35,037 nucleotides of DNA. It comes from an uncultured Pseudacidovorax sp. Its GTDB lineage: Bacteria; Pseudomonadota; Gammaproteobacteria; Burkholderiales; Burkholderiaceae_C. Positions 15,463 to 24,162 of this stretch are shown piece after piece; positions within the stretch are counted from its first letter, which is position 1, and every line of letters begins with the position of its first letter. A program made the position numbers and the translations under genes. The notes beneath the pieces are model-generated. The model ran no database searches. It worked only from the letters and a program-made list of their open reading frames with translations, and was not told where the DNA came from. The DNA lies in contig NZ_CAJYES010000181.1 of the NCBI RefSeq assembly GCF_913773995.1, positions 1 to 35,037 on the forward strand. Reading direction: 5' to 3'.

Positions 15463-17508
15463 GTGAAAACCTCTGAGAACCAGCGGCGGCTGATTGCCGT
15501 CGCACCCCTTGCCCTGGCCGTGTCGGTCGCCGCCTGCGGTGGCGGCTCCGACAACAATAACCAGCAGGCCGTCGCCGCGGCCCTGATCGCGGCCAACCTC
15601 AACCGCCCCGCGCCTGCCCCCGCGCCGGCGCCTGCGCCCGCCCCCGCAGCGCCGGACTACAGCTGCCAGAGCGCCAGCAACGGCTCCCCGGTGGTGGTCG
15701 GGTCCGGCCTGCAAGGCGACCCGGCCGCACCCGAGCCTGCGTCTGGCTATGTGCCCGGCAAGAAGGTCATCTATTCGAAGACCTACATGGTGGTGGCCAA
15801 CCACCCCCTGGCCACCAAGGCCGGCTGCGACATCCTCAAGGCCGGCGGCAGCGCCGTCGACGCGGCCGTCGCCGTCCAGGCCGTTCTGGCGCTGGTCGAG
15901 CCCCAGTCCAGCAGCCTGGCGGGCGGCGCCTTTCTGCTGCACTTCGATGCCAAGACGAAGAAGGTCGAGGCCTATGACGGCCGCGAGACGGCCCCGGCTG
16001 CTGCCACGGCCGACTACCTGCGCTACATCAGCGACGCCGACAAGACCACGCCCAAGCCCAGCGCCCGCGCCAGTGGCCGCTCCATCGGCACGCCCGGCGT
16101 GATGCGGATGCTCGAGATGGCCCAGGCCGACCACGGCAAGCTGGCCTGGAAGGACCTGTTCGGCGAGGGCACCAACCTGGCGACCAACGGCTTCAAGATC
16201 GGCGGACGCATGGCGCAGGCCATCGCGGGTTCGGCCACCAACCTCAAGCGTGACGACGAGGCGGCGGCGTATTTCCTGGATGCCTCCGGCAATCCCAAGC
16301 CGCTGGGCACCACGCTGACCAACCCGGCCTATGCCGGCGTGCTCAAGGCCATGGCGGCACAAGGTGCCGACGCCATGTACACCGGCCCCATTGCCCAGGA
16401 CATCGTCGCCAAGATCCGGATCACAAAGGGCACCGACGGCTCGGACATCACGCCCGGCGTGACCACGCTGGACGACCTGAAGAACTACCGGGCCAAGCGC
16501 CGTGACCCGGTGTGCACGACCTACCGCACCTACTACGTCTGCAGCATGTCGCCGCCCTCCTCCGGCGGCATCGGCGTGCTCTCCACGCTGGGCATCCTCG
16601 AGAACTTCAACATGGCGCTGCATGCGCCTACCGCCGTCGACCTCGAGGGCGGCAAGCCGACCGTGATGGGCGTGCACTTGGTCTCCGAGGCCGAGCGCCT
16701 GGCCTATGCCGACCGCGACAAGTACGTGGCCGACACCGACTTCGTGCCGCTGCCCGGCAACAGCCCGGACACGCTGCTCAACAAGACCTACATGCGCGCC
16801 CGCGCCAACCTTATCGACTTCAGCAAGAGCATGGGCACGGCCGTGGCGGGCGACCTCGGCCCGGTCCCGCTGGGCATCGACAAGACACCCGAAAACGGCA
16901 CCACGCACCTGACGATCGTCGACAAGGACGGCAACGTCGTCACGATGACGACCACGGTGGAGTCGTCCATGGGCTCCTACCACATGGCACGCGGCATCCT
17001 GCTGAACAACCAGCTCACGGACTTCTCCGCGTCGCCCACCGACAGCAACGGCCTGCCCGTGGCCAACCGCGTCGCACCGGGCAAGCGTCCCCGCAGCACG
17101 ATGGCGCCCACCATGGTGTTCAACGGCAGCGCGCCCGGCGACTTCGCGATGGCCACCGGTTCGCCCGGCGGCGGCACCATCATCCAGTACGTGGCCAAGA
17201 CGCTGGTCGGCGCGCTGGACTGGAAGCTGGACGCGCAGCAGGCAACGTCGATGGTGGACTTCGGCGCCTCCAATTCGGCCACCACCAACGTGGGTGGCGA
17301 GCATCCCAACATCGATGCGAGCAACAACGGCGCCAACGATCCACTCGTGACCGGCCTGCGCGCCCTGGGTCACACGGTCTCGGTCGGCGCCCAGTCCAGC
17401 GGCATCAGCACGGTGATCCGCACCCAGGTGAACGGCAAGACGGTGCTCAGCGGCGGATCCGATCCGCGCCGCGAAGGCATCGTGCTGGGCGACACCTTCA
17501 CGCCCTGA
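15463..17508 (+). CDS. ggt: Gamma-glutamyltransferase family protein with lipoprotein anchor
   Basis: The product is about 681 residues. From GTG 15463 it has a type II signal peptide ending VAAC (Cys25), then GGGSDNNN and a Pro-Ala repeat spacer before the enzyme. ATG 15424 is also in frame but has no ribosome binding site and would lengthen the signal n-region. The Ntn-hydrolase is complete. NGTTHLTIVDKDGNVVTMTT carries the autoprocessing Thr480 that becomes the small-subunit N-terminus. GILLNNQLTDFS and the oxyanion region TGSPGGGTIIQ follow. Such enzymes hydrolyse or transfer the gamma-glutamyl group of glutathione in the periplasm. Here the large subunit should be tethered to a membrane, while the small subunit is held non-covalently. 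It diverges from uvrC and ends in its own terminator. Confidence 0.9.
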   Translation: MKTSENQRRLIAVAPLALAVSVAACGGGSDNNNQQAVAAALIAANLNRPAPAPAPAPAPAPAAPDYSCQSASNGSPVVVGSGLQGDPAAPEPASGYVPGKKVIYSKTYMVVANHPLATKAGCDILKAGGSAVDAAVAVQAVLALVEPQSSSLAGGAFLLHFDAKTKKVEAYDGRETAPAAATADYLRYISDADKTTPKPSARASGRSIGTPGVMRMLEMAQADHGKLAWKDLFGEGTNLATNGFKIGGRMAQAIAGSATNLKRDDEAAAYFLDASGNPKPLGTTLTNPAYAGVLKAMAAQGADAMYTGPIAQDIVAKIRITKGTDGSDITPGVTTLDDLKNYRAKRRDPVCTTYRTYYVCSMSPPSSGGIGVLSTLGILENFNMALHAPTAVDLEGGKPTVMGVHLVSEAERLAYADRDKYVADTDFVPLPGNSPDTLLNKTYMRARANLIDFSKSMGTAVAGDLGPVPLGIDKTPENGTTHLTIVDKDGNVVTMTTTVESSMGSYHMARGILLNNQLTDFSASPTDSNGLPVANRVAPGKRPRSTMAPTMVFNGSAPGDFAMATGSPGGGTIIQYVAKTLVGALDWKLDAQQATSMVDFGASNSATTNVGGEHPNIDASNNGANDPLVTGLRALGHTVSVGAQSSGISTVIRTQVNGKTVLSGGSDPRREGIVLGDTFTP

Positions 17509-17558
17509 CGCGCGGGATGCGCACGAGGCCGCGGCGCCAGCCGGGCCTCGCCTCGAAG

Positions 17559-17583
17559 GGCGGCGCCGATGGCGCCGCCTTTT
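17559..17583 (+). terminator. Intrinsic terminator after the gamma-glutamyltransferase gene
   Basis: GGCGGCGCC (17559-17567) pairs with GGCGCCGCC (17571-17579) around GAT, and four T follow at 17580-17583. It ends the rightward transcript 50 bases past the stop codon. Confidence 0.8.
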
Positions 17584-17619
17584 GTTCTTTCAGCGGCGAC
17601 TGCTCGCCTCCATCAACCT

Positions 17620-18603
17620 TCAATCCACCTCGATTCGCGCAGACTTCGCCAGTTGGGACCAGCGCGCCAAGTCGGCCGTCACCCGCGCGGCCAGTTGCGC
17701 CGGGTCCTGGAAATCGGCCGTGGCGCCCTGGTCCTGCGCCAGCTTTCTGAAGGTGGGCGTGTTCACCACCCGCCCGATCTCGCCCGCGAGCTTCTGCACC
17801 ACCGCATCTGGCGTGGCCGCCGGCGCAAAGACCGCGAACCATGAGCTGGCATCCAGCTTCGGAAAGCCCGCTTCCGCGGTGCTGGGCACGTCCGGCAGGC
17901 TGGGCAGGCGGCTGGCCCCGGTCACGGCCAGCACGCGCAGCTTGCCCGACTGAATGTGCGGCATAAAGGGCGGCGCGGTGCCGAAGGTCAGGTCCACCTG
18001 CCCGCCCAGCAAGTCCTGCAGCGCAGGCCCAGTGCCCTTGTAGGGAACATGCACCATCTGCACACCTGCCTGCTGCTCCAGCATGGCGCCGGTCACGTGC
18101 TGCAGAGAGCCGTTGCCCGACGAGGCGTAGTTCAGCTGGCCCGGATGCGCCTTGGCATAGGCGACGAGTTCGGCCAGTGTCTTCACGGGCAGGTCGGCGC
18201 GAACGACGATGATCTGCGGCGCCGACAGCACATTGGCCACCGGCCGCAAATCCTTCTGCGCCCAGGCCAAGGCCGTCTTGCTCACCACTGGCGTGATGAC
18301 GTGGTAGCCCGAGTACTGCATCAGCAGCGTGTAGCCGTCCGGCTCGGCACGCTTGACGAAGCCGGCGGCGATGGCGCCGTTGCCGCCGCCCTTGTTCTCC
18401 ACCACCAGCGACTGGCCCAGTGCCAAGCCCAGCGGCTGCGCCAGCATGCGTGCCGACAGGTCGGTGGTGCCGCCGGTAGCGGTGGGCACCACGAGCGAGA
18501 TCGGCCGCGACGGATAGGAACCCTGCGCCAGGCTGGCGAGCGGCAAGGGCAGCAGGCAGGCGGCTGCAGTGGCCACCAGGAAGCGTTGACGGGTGAGGGT
18601 CAT
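17620..18603 (-). CDS. Bug-family (TctC-like) periplasmic solute-binding protein 1
   Basis: The product is 327 residues from the ATG preceded by GGAG at 6 bases; an upstream ATG (18624) is possible. A signal peptide (MTLTRQRFLVATAAACLLPL, cleavage near SLAQG) is followed by the family hallmarks: SYPSRPISLVVPTATGGTTD at the mature N-terminus, LVVENKGGGNGAIAA, the LNYASSGNGSLQHVTGAML region and the PYKGTGPALQDLLGGQVDL motif. Bug proteins bind carboxylates and related small acids. No TctA/TctB membrane genes are nearby, which is normal for the large Bug families of Burkholderiales. It is the last gene of the minus-strand operon with the CoA-transferase, 56 bases after the second Bug gene. Confidence 0.93.
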   Translation of the reverse strand: MTLTRQRFLVATAAACLLPLPLASLAQGSYPSRPISLVVPTATGGTTDLSARMLAQPLGLALGQSLVVENKGGGNGAIAAGFVKRAEPDGYTLLMQYSGYHVITPVVSKTALAWAQKDLRPVANVLSAPQIIVVRADLPVKTLAELVAYAKAHPGQLNYASSGNGSLQHVTGAMLEQQAGVQMVHVPYKGTGPALQDLLGGQVDLTFGTAPPFMPHIQSGKLRVLAVTGASRLPSLPDVPSTAEAGFPKLDASSWFAVFAPAATPDAVVQKLAGEIGRVVNTPTFRKLAQDQGATADFQDPAQLAARVTADLARWSQLAKSARIEVD

Positions 18604-18659
18604 GCGTGGCTCCATGTTCTTCATTGGCTAGTCGGAGGCCGGAACGCCCGGCCGCGGCA

Positions 18660-19661
18660 TCAATCCACCGTCGCGCCCGTGTCCTTCACGATCTGCGCCC
18701 ACTTGCGCAGGTCCGACTGCACCAGCGCGGCCAGTTGGGCCGAGCTGCCCTTGAAAGGCTCGCAGCCCACGCTGGCCAGTTTCTCCAGCACGTCCGGGCT
18801 TTCCAGTGCCTTGTTCACCTCGGCCTGCAGCCGGGTGACGATGGGCACGGGCGTGCCGGCCGGCGCGAAAAGCGCGTACCACGGTGCCTGGCCGAAGCCC
18901 GGCAGCGTCTCGCCGATGGTGGGCGAATCGGGCAGCGCCTTGATGCGCTGCGGGTTGACCACGCCCAGCACCTTGAGCTTGCCCGACTTGATGAAGGCGA
19001 TGACCGAGGGCAGGCTCTGAACCGACAGCGGCACCTGGCCGCCCACCACATCGGTCGCGGCCGCGGCCGAGCCCTTGTACGGCACATGCTGGAGCTTGAT
19101 GCCGGCGGCCTTCTGCACCATCTCGCCGATCAGGTGGTTGAGCGTGCCGTTGCCGGCCGAGGCGTAGGAATAGGCGCCCGGCTGTGCCTTGGCCAGCCGG
19201 ATCAGGTCGGCCATGTTCTGGCCCGGGAAGGACGGATTGGCGACCAGCACATAGCCGGCGGTGGCGATGGGCGCGATGGGCTCGAAGTCCTTCACCGGGT
19301 CGAAGCCCGGGTTGCGGTAGAGCGCCGGGCTGGTCACCTGGGCGCTATCCGCTGTCAGCAGCAACGTGTAGCCGTCGCGCTTGGCGCGGGCCGTGGCGGC
19401 CGTGGCCACGGTGCCGCCGGCGCCGGGCTTGTTGTCCACCAGCACCGTCTGGCCCAACTGCTGCGAAAGACGCTGCGCCACCACCCGGGCGATGACGTCG
19501 TTGGCGCCGCCTGCTGCCTGGGGCACGACCACGGTGATGGGCTTGCTGGGGTAGGCGTCCTCGGCCCAGGCGGCCGGGACGGCAACGCCGCAGAGCAGCG
19601 CGGCGCCGATGCCGACGGTGATGCGGCGGCGGGCGGTGGCGGGGAAGGGGGTTGTCGTCAT
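18660..19661 (-). CDS. Bug-family (TctC-like) periplasmic solute-binding protein 2
   Basis: The product is 333 residues from ATG 19659-19661 with GGAGAC upstream; frames further upstream are not coding. The Sec signal has a basic start (ATARRRITVGIGAALLCG) and ends near PAAWAED. Family motifs are YPSKPITVVVPQAAGGANDV, LVDNKPGAGGTVATAA, YSYASAGNGTLNHLIGEM and VPYKGSAAAATDVVGGQVPL. It is a diverged paralogue of the following Bug gene, so the operon encodes two periplasmic receptors. It lies 38 bases after the HMG-CoA-lyase-like gene. The ligand is unknown; the operon suggests a short-chain carboxylic acid that is activated as a CoA ester. Confidence 0.93.
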   Translation of the reverse strand: MTTTPFPATARRRITVGIGAALLCGVAVPAAWAEDAYPSKPITVVVPQAAGGANDVIARVVAQRLSQQLGQTVLVDNKPGAGGTVATAATARAKRDGYTLLLTADSAQVTSPALYRNPGFDPVKDFEPIAPIATAGYVLVANPSFPGQNMADLIRLAKAQPGAYSYASAGNGTLNHLIGEMVQKAAGIKLQHVPYKGSAAAATDVVGGQVPLSVQSLPSVIAFIKSGKLKVLGVVNPQRIKALPDSPTIGETLPGFGQAPWYALFAPAGTPVPIVTRLQAEVNKALESPDVLEKLASVGCEPFKGSSAQLAALVQSDLRKWAQIVKDTGATVD

Positions 19662-19699
19662 GGTCTTGTCTCCGTTGTCGTTGGGGGTCGTCCAGGTCG

Positions 19700-20683
19700 T
19701 CAGGCGCGGGCCAGGGCGCGCTCGCGCACGGCCGCGAAATCGGCCGGCGGCGGATGCAGTTGCAGCCGCGGGCCGGCTTTCAGCAGCTGGCTGGGCACCT
19801 CGTGGCCGATCAGGGCGGGCAGGCGGGCTGCGGCATGCATCACCCTCGCAAGATCCACCGCCACATGGAAGTCCATGCACTGCAGCGCGTGCACGATCTC
19901 CTCGGTGCAGACATTGCCGGTAGCGCCCGGGGCGTAGGGGCAACCGCCGAGACCACCGATGGAGGCGTCGAAGCGATCGGCGCCGGCGTCGATGGCGGCC
20001 AGCACATTGGCCAGGCCCATGCCGCGTGTGTTGTGGAAATGCAGCGTGAAGATCTGGCGGGGCCAGCGGAGCCGCGCTATCGCGACCACGCGTGCCACCT
20101 GCGCCGGATGAGCCATCCCTGTGGTGTCGCACAGCGTGAGGCCGTGCGCGCCCAGCTGGTCGAAGCGCTCGACGAGGTCGAACACCTCGTCAAGCGCCAC
20201 CTCGCCCTCCATGGGGCAGCCGAACACGCAGGACAGCGACACGTTCACCGCAACGCCCGCCGAGCGGCCCAGCGCCACCACCTCGGCCAGCGCGCGGAAC
20301 GACTGCGCCCGCGTCATGCGCAGGTTGGCCAGGTTGTGGGTCTCGCTGGCGGACATCACCAGGTTCAGCTCGTCCACCTTCGACTCGATGGCACGCTCGG
20401 CGCCCCGCACATTGGGCACCAGCGCGGCATAGACGATGCCGGGGTGACGCTCGATCTCGCGCAGCACGACCTCGGCGTCGCGCAGCGCCGGCACCGCCGC
20501 AGGCGAGACGAAGGCGCTGACCTCGATCTTGTCCAGCCCCGCGGCCGACAGCTGGTTCACCAGCGCGATCTTGTCCGCGGTGGGCACGAAAGCGGCCTCC
20601 ATCTGCAGGCCGTCGCGGGGGCCGACCTCCTGCATGTGGATGCGGCGCCCGGCGCCCTGCCAGGCACTGCGCACGGTCGTCAT
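19700..20683 (-). CDS. Hydroxymethylglutaryl-CoA lyase family protein
   Basis: The product is 327 residues with an intact lyase TIM barrel. EVGPRDGLQ (residues 19-27) carries the catalytic Arg23 and metal-binding Asp24. HFHNTRGMG carries the metal-binding histidines. GGLGGCPYAPGATGNVCTEE is the glycine-rich active-site loop with the catalytic cysteine. The family cleaves 3-hydroxy-3-methylglutaryl-CoA into acetyl-CoA and acetoacetate, or related branched 3-hydroxyacyl-CoA esters. Its start ATG overlaps the CoA-transferase stop (ATGA at 20680-20683), so the two are translationally coupled and probably act in sequence: activation, then cleavage. Confidence 0.92.
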   Translation of the reverse strand: MTTVRSAWQGAGRRIHMQEVGPRDGLQMEAAFVPTADKIALVNQLSAAGLDKIEVSAFVSPAAVPALRDAEVVLREIERHPGIVYAALVPNVRGAERAIESKVDELNLVMSASETHNLANLRMTRAQSFRALAEVVALGRSAGVAVNVSLSCVFGCPMEGEVALDEVFDLVERFDQLGAHGLTLCDTTGMAHPAQVARVVAIARLRWPRQIFTLHFHNTRGMGLANVLAAIDAGADRFDASIGGLGGCPYAPGATGNVCTEEIVHALQCMDFHVAVDLARVMHAAARLPALIGHEVPSQLLKAGPRLQLHPPPADFAAVRERALARA

Positions 20684-21903
20684 TGGATGATTCCCTTCTC
20701 GCGAAGCTGTGCGATCTGGCTGGCGCTCAGGCCCGCCTCGGCCAGCACGGCGTCGGTGTCGTCGCCCAGGCGCGGCGCGCTACTGCGCACGCGGCCCGGC
20801 GTGGCCGAAAGCTTGGGCACGATGCCCGGCACCGTGAGCGTGTCGCCATCGCGCGTCTGCTGGGTCAGCAGCATGTCGCGGGCGCGGTAGTGCGGGTCTT
20901 CGGCAATGTCGCGGGCGGTGTAGACCTTGCCGGCCGGTACGCGGGCGGCGGACAGGCTTTGCTGCACCTCGCGCACCGTGCGGCCCGTGGTCCAGCGTGC
21001 GATGGCTGCGTCGATCTCCTGCACGCGGGCCACGCGACCGGCGTTGTTGGCGAGGTCTGGCGCGGCGGCCAGGTCCGGGCGGCCGATGGCCTGCATCAGC
21101 CGCTTGAAGATGCTGTCGCCATTACCGGCCACCAGCACCCAGCCGTCGGTACACGGATAGGCATTGCTGGGCGCGATGCCGGGCAGCGCGCTGCCCGCAG
21201 CCTCGCGCACCACGCCGAAGGCGCTGTATTCGGGAATCAGGCTTTCCATCACGTTGTAGACCGCCTCGTGCAGCGCCACGTCGATCACCTGGCCGCGCCC
21301 GCCGTGAGCCTGCCGGTGGTAGAGCGCCGCCAGCACGCCAATGGCGCCATGCAGCGCCGCCAGCGTGTCGCCCAGCGAGACGCCCACGCGCACGGGCACC
21401 CGGCCCGGCTCGCCCGTGAGATGGCGCAGACCGCCCATGGCCTCGCCGACGACGCCGAAGCCCGGCTGGTCGCGATAGGGCCCGGTCTGCCCGAAGCCGG
21501 AGATGCGCAGCACGATCAGCCCCGGGTTGGCGGCCTGCAGCGACTCGGGGTCGAGGCCCCACTCCTCCAGCATGCCGGGGCGGAAGTTCTCGATCAGCAC
21601 GTCGGCCTCGGCGATCAGGCGCCTGGCCACCTCCTGGCCCTCGGGTGCGCGCAGGTCCAGCGCCACCGAGCGCTTGTTGCGCGACTGCACCTGCCACCAG
21701 ACCGAGGTGCCGTTCTGCAGCAGCCGCCAGTTGCGCAGCGGGTCGCCGGTGACGGGCGGCTCGATCTTGATGACCTCGGCGCCGAACTCGCCCAGCGTCT
21801 TGCCGCAGAAGGGGCCGGCGATGAGTTGGCCCATCTCCACGATGCGCACGCCCTGCAGTGCATCCTGGCCGATGGGGGATGAGGATGGGTGCCCGCTGTC
21901 CAC
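20680..21903 (-). CDS. Class III CoA-transferase (CaiB/BaiF family)
   Basis: The product is 407 residues from GTG 21901-21903, chosen because AGGAGA lies 6 bases upstream. The N-terminal Rossmann part opens GVRIVEMGQLIAGPFCGKTL and continues GEFGAEVIKIEPP. The RSVALDLRAPEGQEVARRLI segment follows, and the region with the conserved catalytic Asp of the family is QVIDVALHEAVYNVME. The C-terminus (VPGIVPKLSATPGRVRSSAP) is typical. These enzymes move CoA from a donor such as succinyl-CoA to a carboxylic acid. It is the first gene of a four-gene operon (transferase, lyase, two Bug proteins) and is divergent from a LysR gene. The acid substrate is not determined. Confidence 0.93.
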   Translation of the reverse strand: MDSGHPSSSPIGQDALQGVRIVEMGQLIAGPFCGKTLGEFGAEVIKIEPPVTGDPLRNWRLLQNGTSVWWQVQSRNKRSVALDLRAPEGQEVARRLIAEADVLIENFRPGMLEEWGLDPESLQAANPGLIVLRISGFGQTGPYRDQPGFGVVGEAMGGLRHLTGEPGRVPVRVGVSLGDTLAALHGAIGVLAALYHRQAHGGRGQVIDVALHEAVYNVMESLIPEYSAFGVVREAAGSALPGIAPSNAYPCTDGWVLVAGNGDSIFKRLMQAIGRPDLAAAPDLANNAGRVARVQEIDAAIARWTTGRTVREVQQSLSAARVPAGKVYTARDIAEDPHYRARDMLLTQQTRDGDTLTVPGIVPKLSATPGRVRSSAPRLGDDTDAVLAEAGLSASQIAQLREKGIIQ

Positions 21904-22032
21904 GCGATGTCTCCTGGCAAGGCCCGGCGGGCCGATCGGGTGCGGATCATCGCGGCTGAACATCCGCCCGCAAAGCGCCGGTGCGCGAGGCCACCATCGC
22001 AATCCGGCATGGCAGGTAGCATCGCCCCTCTC

Positions 22033-22926
22033 ATGAACCTGGACCCCGTCTCCCTGCGCGTGTTCGTGGCCGTGATGGAGCACGGGACCATCGCCGCCGC
22101 CGGCGCGCAGCACCACATCGCGCCCTCGGCCGTGAGCCGCCGCCTGGCCGAGCTGGAAGACGTGCTGCGCGTGCCACTGTTCGCCCGCAGCAACAAGGGC
22201 ATGGCGCCCACGCCCGCCGCCTTTGCCCTGCGCGACCTGGCGCGCGGGCTGATCAACGAGATGGAAGGCATCGCCCAGCAGATGCGCGACTACGGTCGCG
22301 GCACGCGCGGCCAGGTACGGGTGGTGGCCAACATCTCGGCCATCACCCAGTTTCTGCCGCGCGAGTTGCAGACCTTCCTCGCGCGGCATCCGCAGGTGGA
22401 CGTGCGGCTGCAGGAGCAGATCAGCAGCGCCGTCGCGCGCAGCGTGGCCGAGAACGCGGCCGATCTGGGCATCCTGAACGAAGGGGACTACGGCGATGCG
22501 GTCCGCCTGCTGCCCTACCGGGAGGACGAGCTGGTGCTGGCCGTGCCGCAGGGCCATGCGCTGGCGCGACGCCGCCAGGTGGACATCGGCGCCGTGCTGG
22601 ACCACGACGTCGTCGGCATGCATCCGGGCAGCGCAATCAACCAGCAGCTCACCCGGGCCGCCGCCGAGCGCGGACGGGCGCTGCGGCTGCGCATGCAGGT
22701 CAGCAGCTACGACGCACTGTGTCAGATGGTGGCCGCAGGCTTGGGCGTGGGCGTGCTGCCCCGCGGCAGTGCCGCCCTCTTCCGCGGCGCGCTGCCGCTG
22801 CGCATCGTGGGCCTCACCGTGCCCTGGGCGCGACGCCGGCTGGCGCTGTGCGTGCGGGCGGACGAGGGGCTGTCCAGCGTGGCGCAACTGTTGGTCGATC
22901 ACCTGCGCGCGGAGGCACAGGCATGA
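22033..22926 (+). CDS. LysR-family regulator divergent from the CoA-transferase operon
   Basis: The product is 297 residues. The winged helix-turn-helix is at residues 1-60 (LDPVSLRVFVAVMEHGTIAA, then IAPSAVSRRLAELEDVL), a linker helix follows, and the effector domain runs from about residue 90 (QVRVVANISAITQFLPRELQ). The start is ATG 22033; ATG 22009 is in frame and gives a slightly longer N-terminus, and neither has a strong Shine-Dalgarno site. The divergent position, 129 bases from the CoA-transferase start, makes that operon its likely target, with a carboxylic acid or CoA ester as inducer (inference). Its stop overlaps the earP start as ATGA at 22923-22926. Confidence 0.93.
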   Translation: MNLDPVSLRVFVAVMEHGTIAAAGAQHHIAPSAVSRRLAELEDVLRVPLFARSNKGMAPTPAAFALRDLARGLINEMEGIAQQMRDYGRGTRGQVRVVANISAITQFLPRELQTFLARHPQVDVRLQEQISSAVARSVAENAADLGILNEGDYGDAVRLLPYREDELVLAVPQGHALARRRQVDIGAVLDHDVVGMHPGSAINQQLTRAAAERGRALRLRMQVSSYDALCQMVAAGLGVGVLPRGSAALFRGALPLRIVGLTVPWARRRLALCVRADEGLSSVAQLLVDHLRAEAQA

Positions 22927-23996
22927 ACTGGGACATCTTCTGCCGGGTGATCGACAACCACGGCGACCTCGGCGTGACCTGGCGTCTTGCCCGGCAGATC
23001 GCCGTGGAGCGCGCCGAGCCGGTGCGTCTATGGGTGGATGACGCCAGTGCCCTGGCCTGGATGGCTCCGCAAGGCGAGCCGGGCGTGCAGCTCATCGACT
23101 GGTCCGATCCTGCCGCCGTACGCGAGGCAGCCACCGGCCCGGTGCCCGACGTGCTGATCGAGGCCTTCGGCTGCGACCCTGCCCTCGAACTCGTCGCCCG
23201 CTTCGCCGCCCGGCCCGGCGGCATCTGGCTCAACCTCGAGTACCTGTCGGCCGAGGACTTCGTCGAAGGCCTGCATGGCCTGCCTTCGCCCGTGATGAGC
23301 GGACCGGGCCGCGGCTGTACCAAGTACTTCTTCTACCCCGGCTTCAGCGATCGCACGGGCGGCCTGCTGCGTGAGGCGGGCCTCGTGCAGCGGCAAACGC
23401 GCTTCGACCGCAGCGCCTGGCTGGCCGCGCAAGGCGTCGGCTGGCAGGGCGAGCGACTTGCCACCCTGTTCTGCTACGAGCCGCCAGCGCTGGCCGGCTG
23501 GCTGGCGGACTTGTGCAGGGCCGACCGCCCGACGCGCGTGCTGGTGGCTGCCGGCCGCACGGCCGAAGCCGTCCGCGCGGTGCTGCCGCAGCTGCCTACC
23601 GACCGCGGCGCCTTGCAGATCCAATGGTTGCCGCATCTCGCGCAACCCGACTTCGACCACATGCTGTGGGCCGGCGACTTCAACGCCGTGCGCGGCGAGG
23701 ATTCGCTGGTGCGCGCCCTGTGGGCCGGCAAACCGATGGTCTGGCACATCTATCCGCAGGACGATGGCGTGCACCACGACAAGCTCGACGCCTGGCTCGA
23801 CGCGATGGCGGCGCCCCCCTCCGTGCGGGCCTTCCACGCCGGCTGGAACGGACGTCCCGGGGCGCCGGCCCTGGCGCCTTTCGACGATGCGATGCTGGCC
23901 GATGCCGCGCGCATGGCGCGGGCGGCGCGCACACGGCTGTTCGATCAGGACGATTTGCTGACCCGCCTCGTCCGTTTCATTGCGCAAAAAAGCTAA
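22923..23996 (+). CDS. earP: EF-P arginine rhamnosyltransferase EarP
   Basis: This 357-residue GT-B glycosyltransferase adds rhamnose from dTDP-rhamnose to Arg32 of elongation factor P. It opens MNWDIFCRVIDNHGDLGVTW, with the two family-specific aspartates at Asp11 and Asp15. It has the NLEYLSAEDFVEGLHGLPSP segment, the TKYFFYPGFSDRTGGLLRE segment, and the C-terminal donor-binding region FNAVRGEDSLVRALWAGKPM, with Glu259 in the position expected for nucleotide-sugar binding, followed by WHIYPQDDGVH. efp lies 166 bases downstream on the same strand, as usual for this system. Its start codon overlaps the stop of the upstream LysR gene by 4 bases, an odd pairing of unrelated functions. Confidence 0.96.
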   Translation: MNWDIFCRVIDNHGDLGVTWRLARQIAVERAEPVRLWVDDASALAWMAPQGEPGVQLIDWSDPAAVREAATGPVPDVLIEAFGCDPALELVARFAARPGGIWLNLEYLSAEDFVEGLHGLPSPVMSGPGRGCTKYFFYPGFSDRTGGLLREAGLVQRQTRFDRSAWLAAQGVGWQGERLATLFCYEPPALAGWLADLCRADRPTRVLVAAGRTAEAVRAVLPQLPTDRGALQIQWLPHLAQPDFDHMLWAGDFNAVRGEDSLVRALWAGKPMVWHIYPQDDGVHHDKLDAWLDAMAAPPSVRAFHAGWNGRPGAPALAPFDDAMLADAARMARAARTRLFDQDDLLTRLVRFIAQKS

Positions 23997-23999
23997 AAT
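23994..23999 (+). promoter_or_regulatory. Candidate -10 box for efp
   Basis: TAAAAT at 23994-23999 overlaps the earP stop codon and is followed by CGCGGGCTTT, a leader pattern I associate with highly expressed genes of this group. No good -35 hexamer sits 17 bases upstream. The efp leader would then be about 155 bases long, with no obvious small gene in it. Confidence 0.35.
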
Positions 24000-24162
24000 C
24001 GCGGGCTTTGCGGAAATCTCCGCCGCGGCGCGTGCACCAGCCGGTGCGCCCCCACGGAGCCGCCAACCCGCCGCGGGAACCTGCTTTTGCCGCCGCCACG
24101 ACCACCCTCTGGGGCGGCAGTGACGGTCCGGGGCACGCCGAGCGGCCTCAACTCCAGCACCT

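Noticed and set aside
15418-17373. A 651-codon open frame on the minus strand opposite the gamma-glutamyltransferase gene
   Set aside because: The plus strand has a complete, motif-bearing enzyme; the minus frame is low-complexity and His/Gly/Arg-rich.
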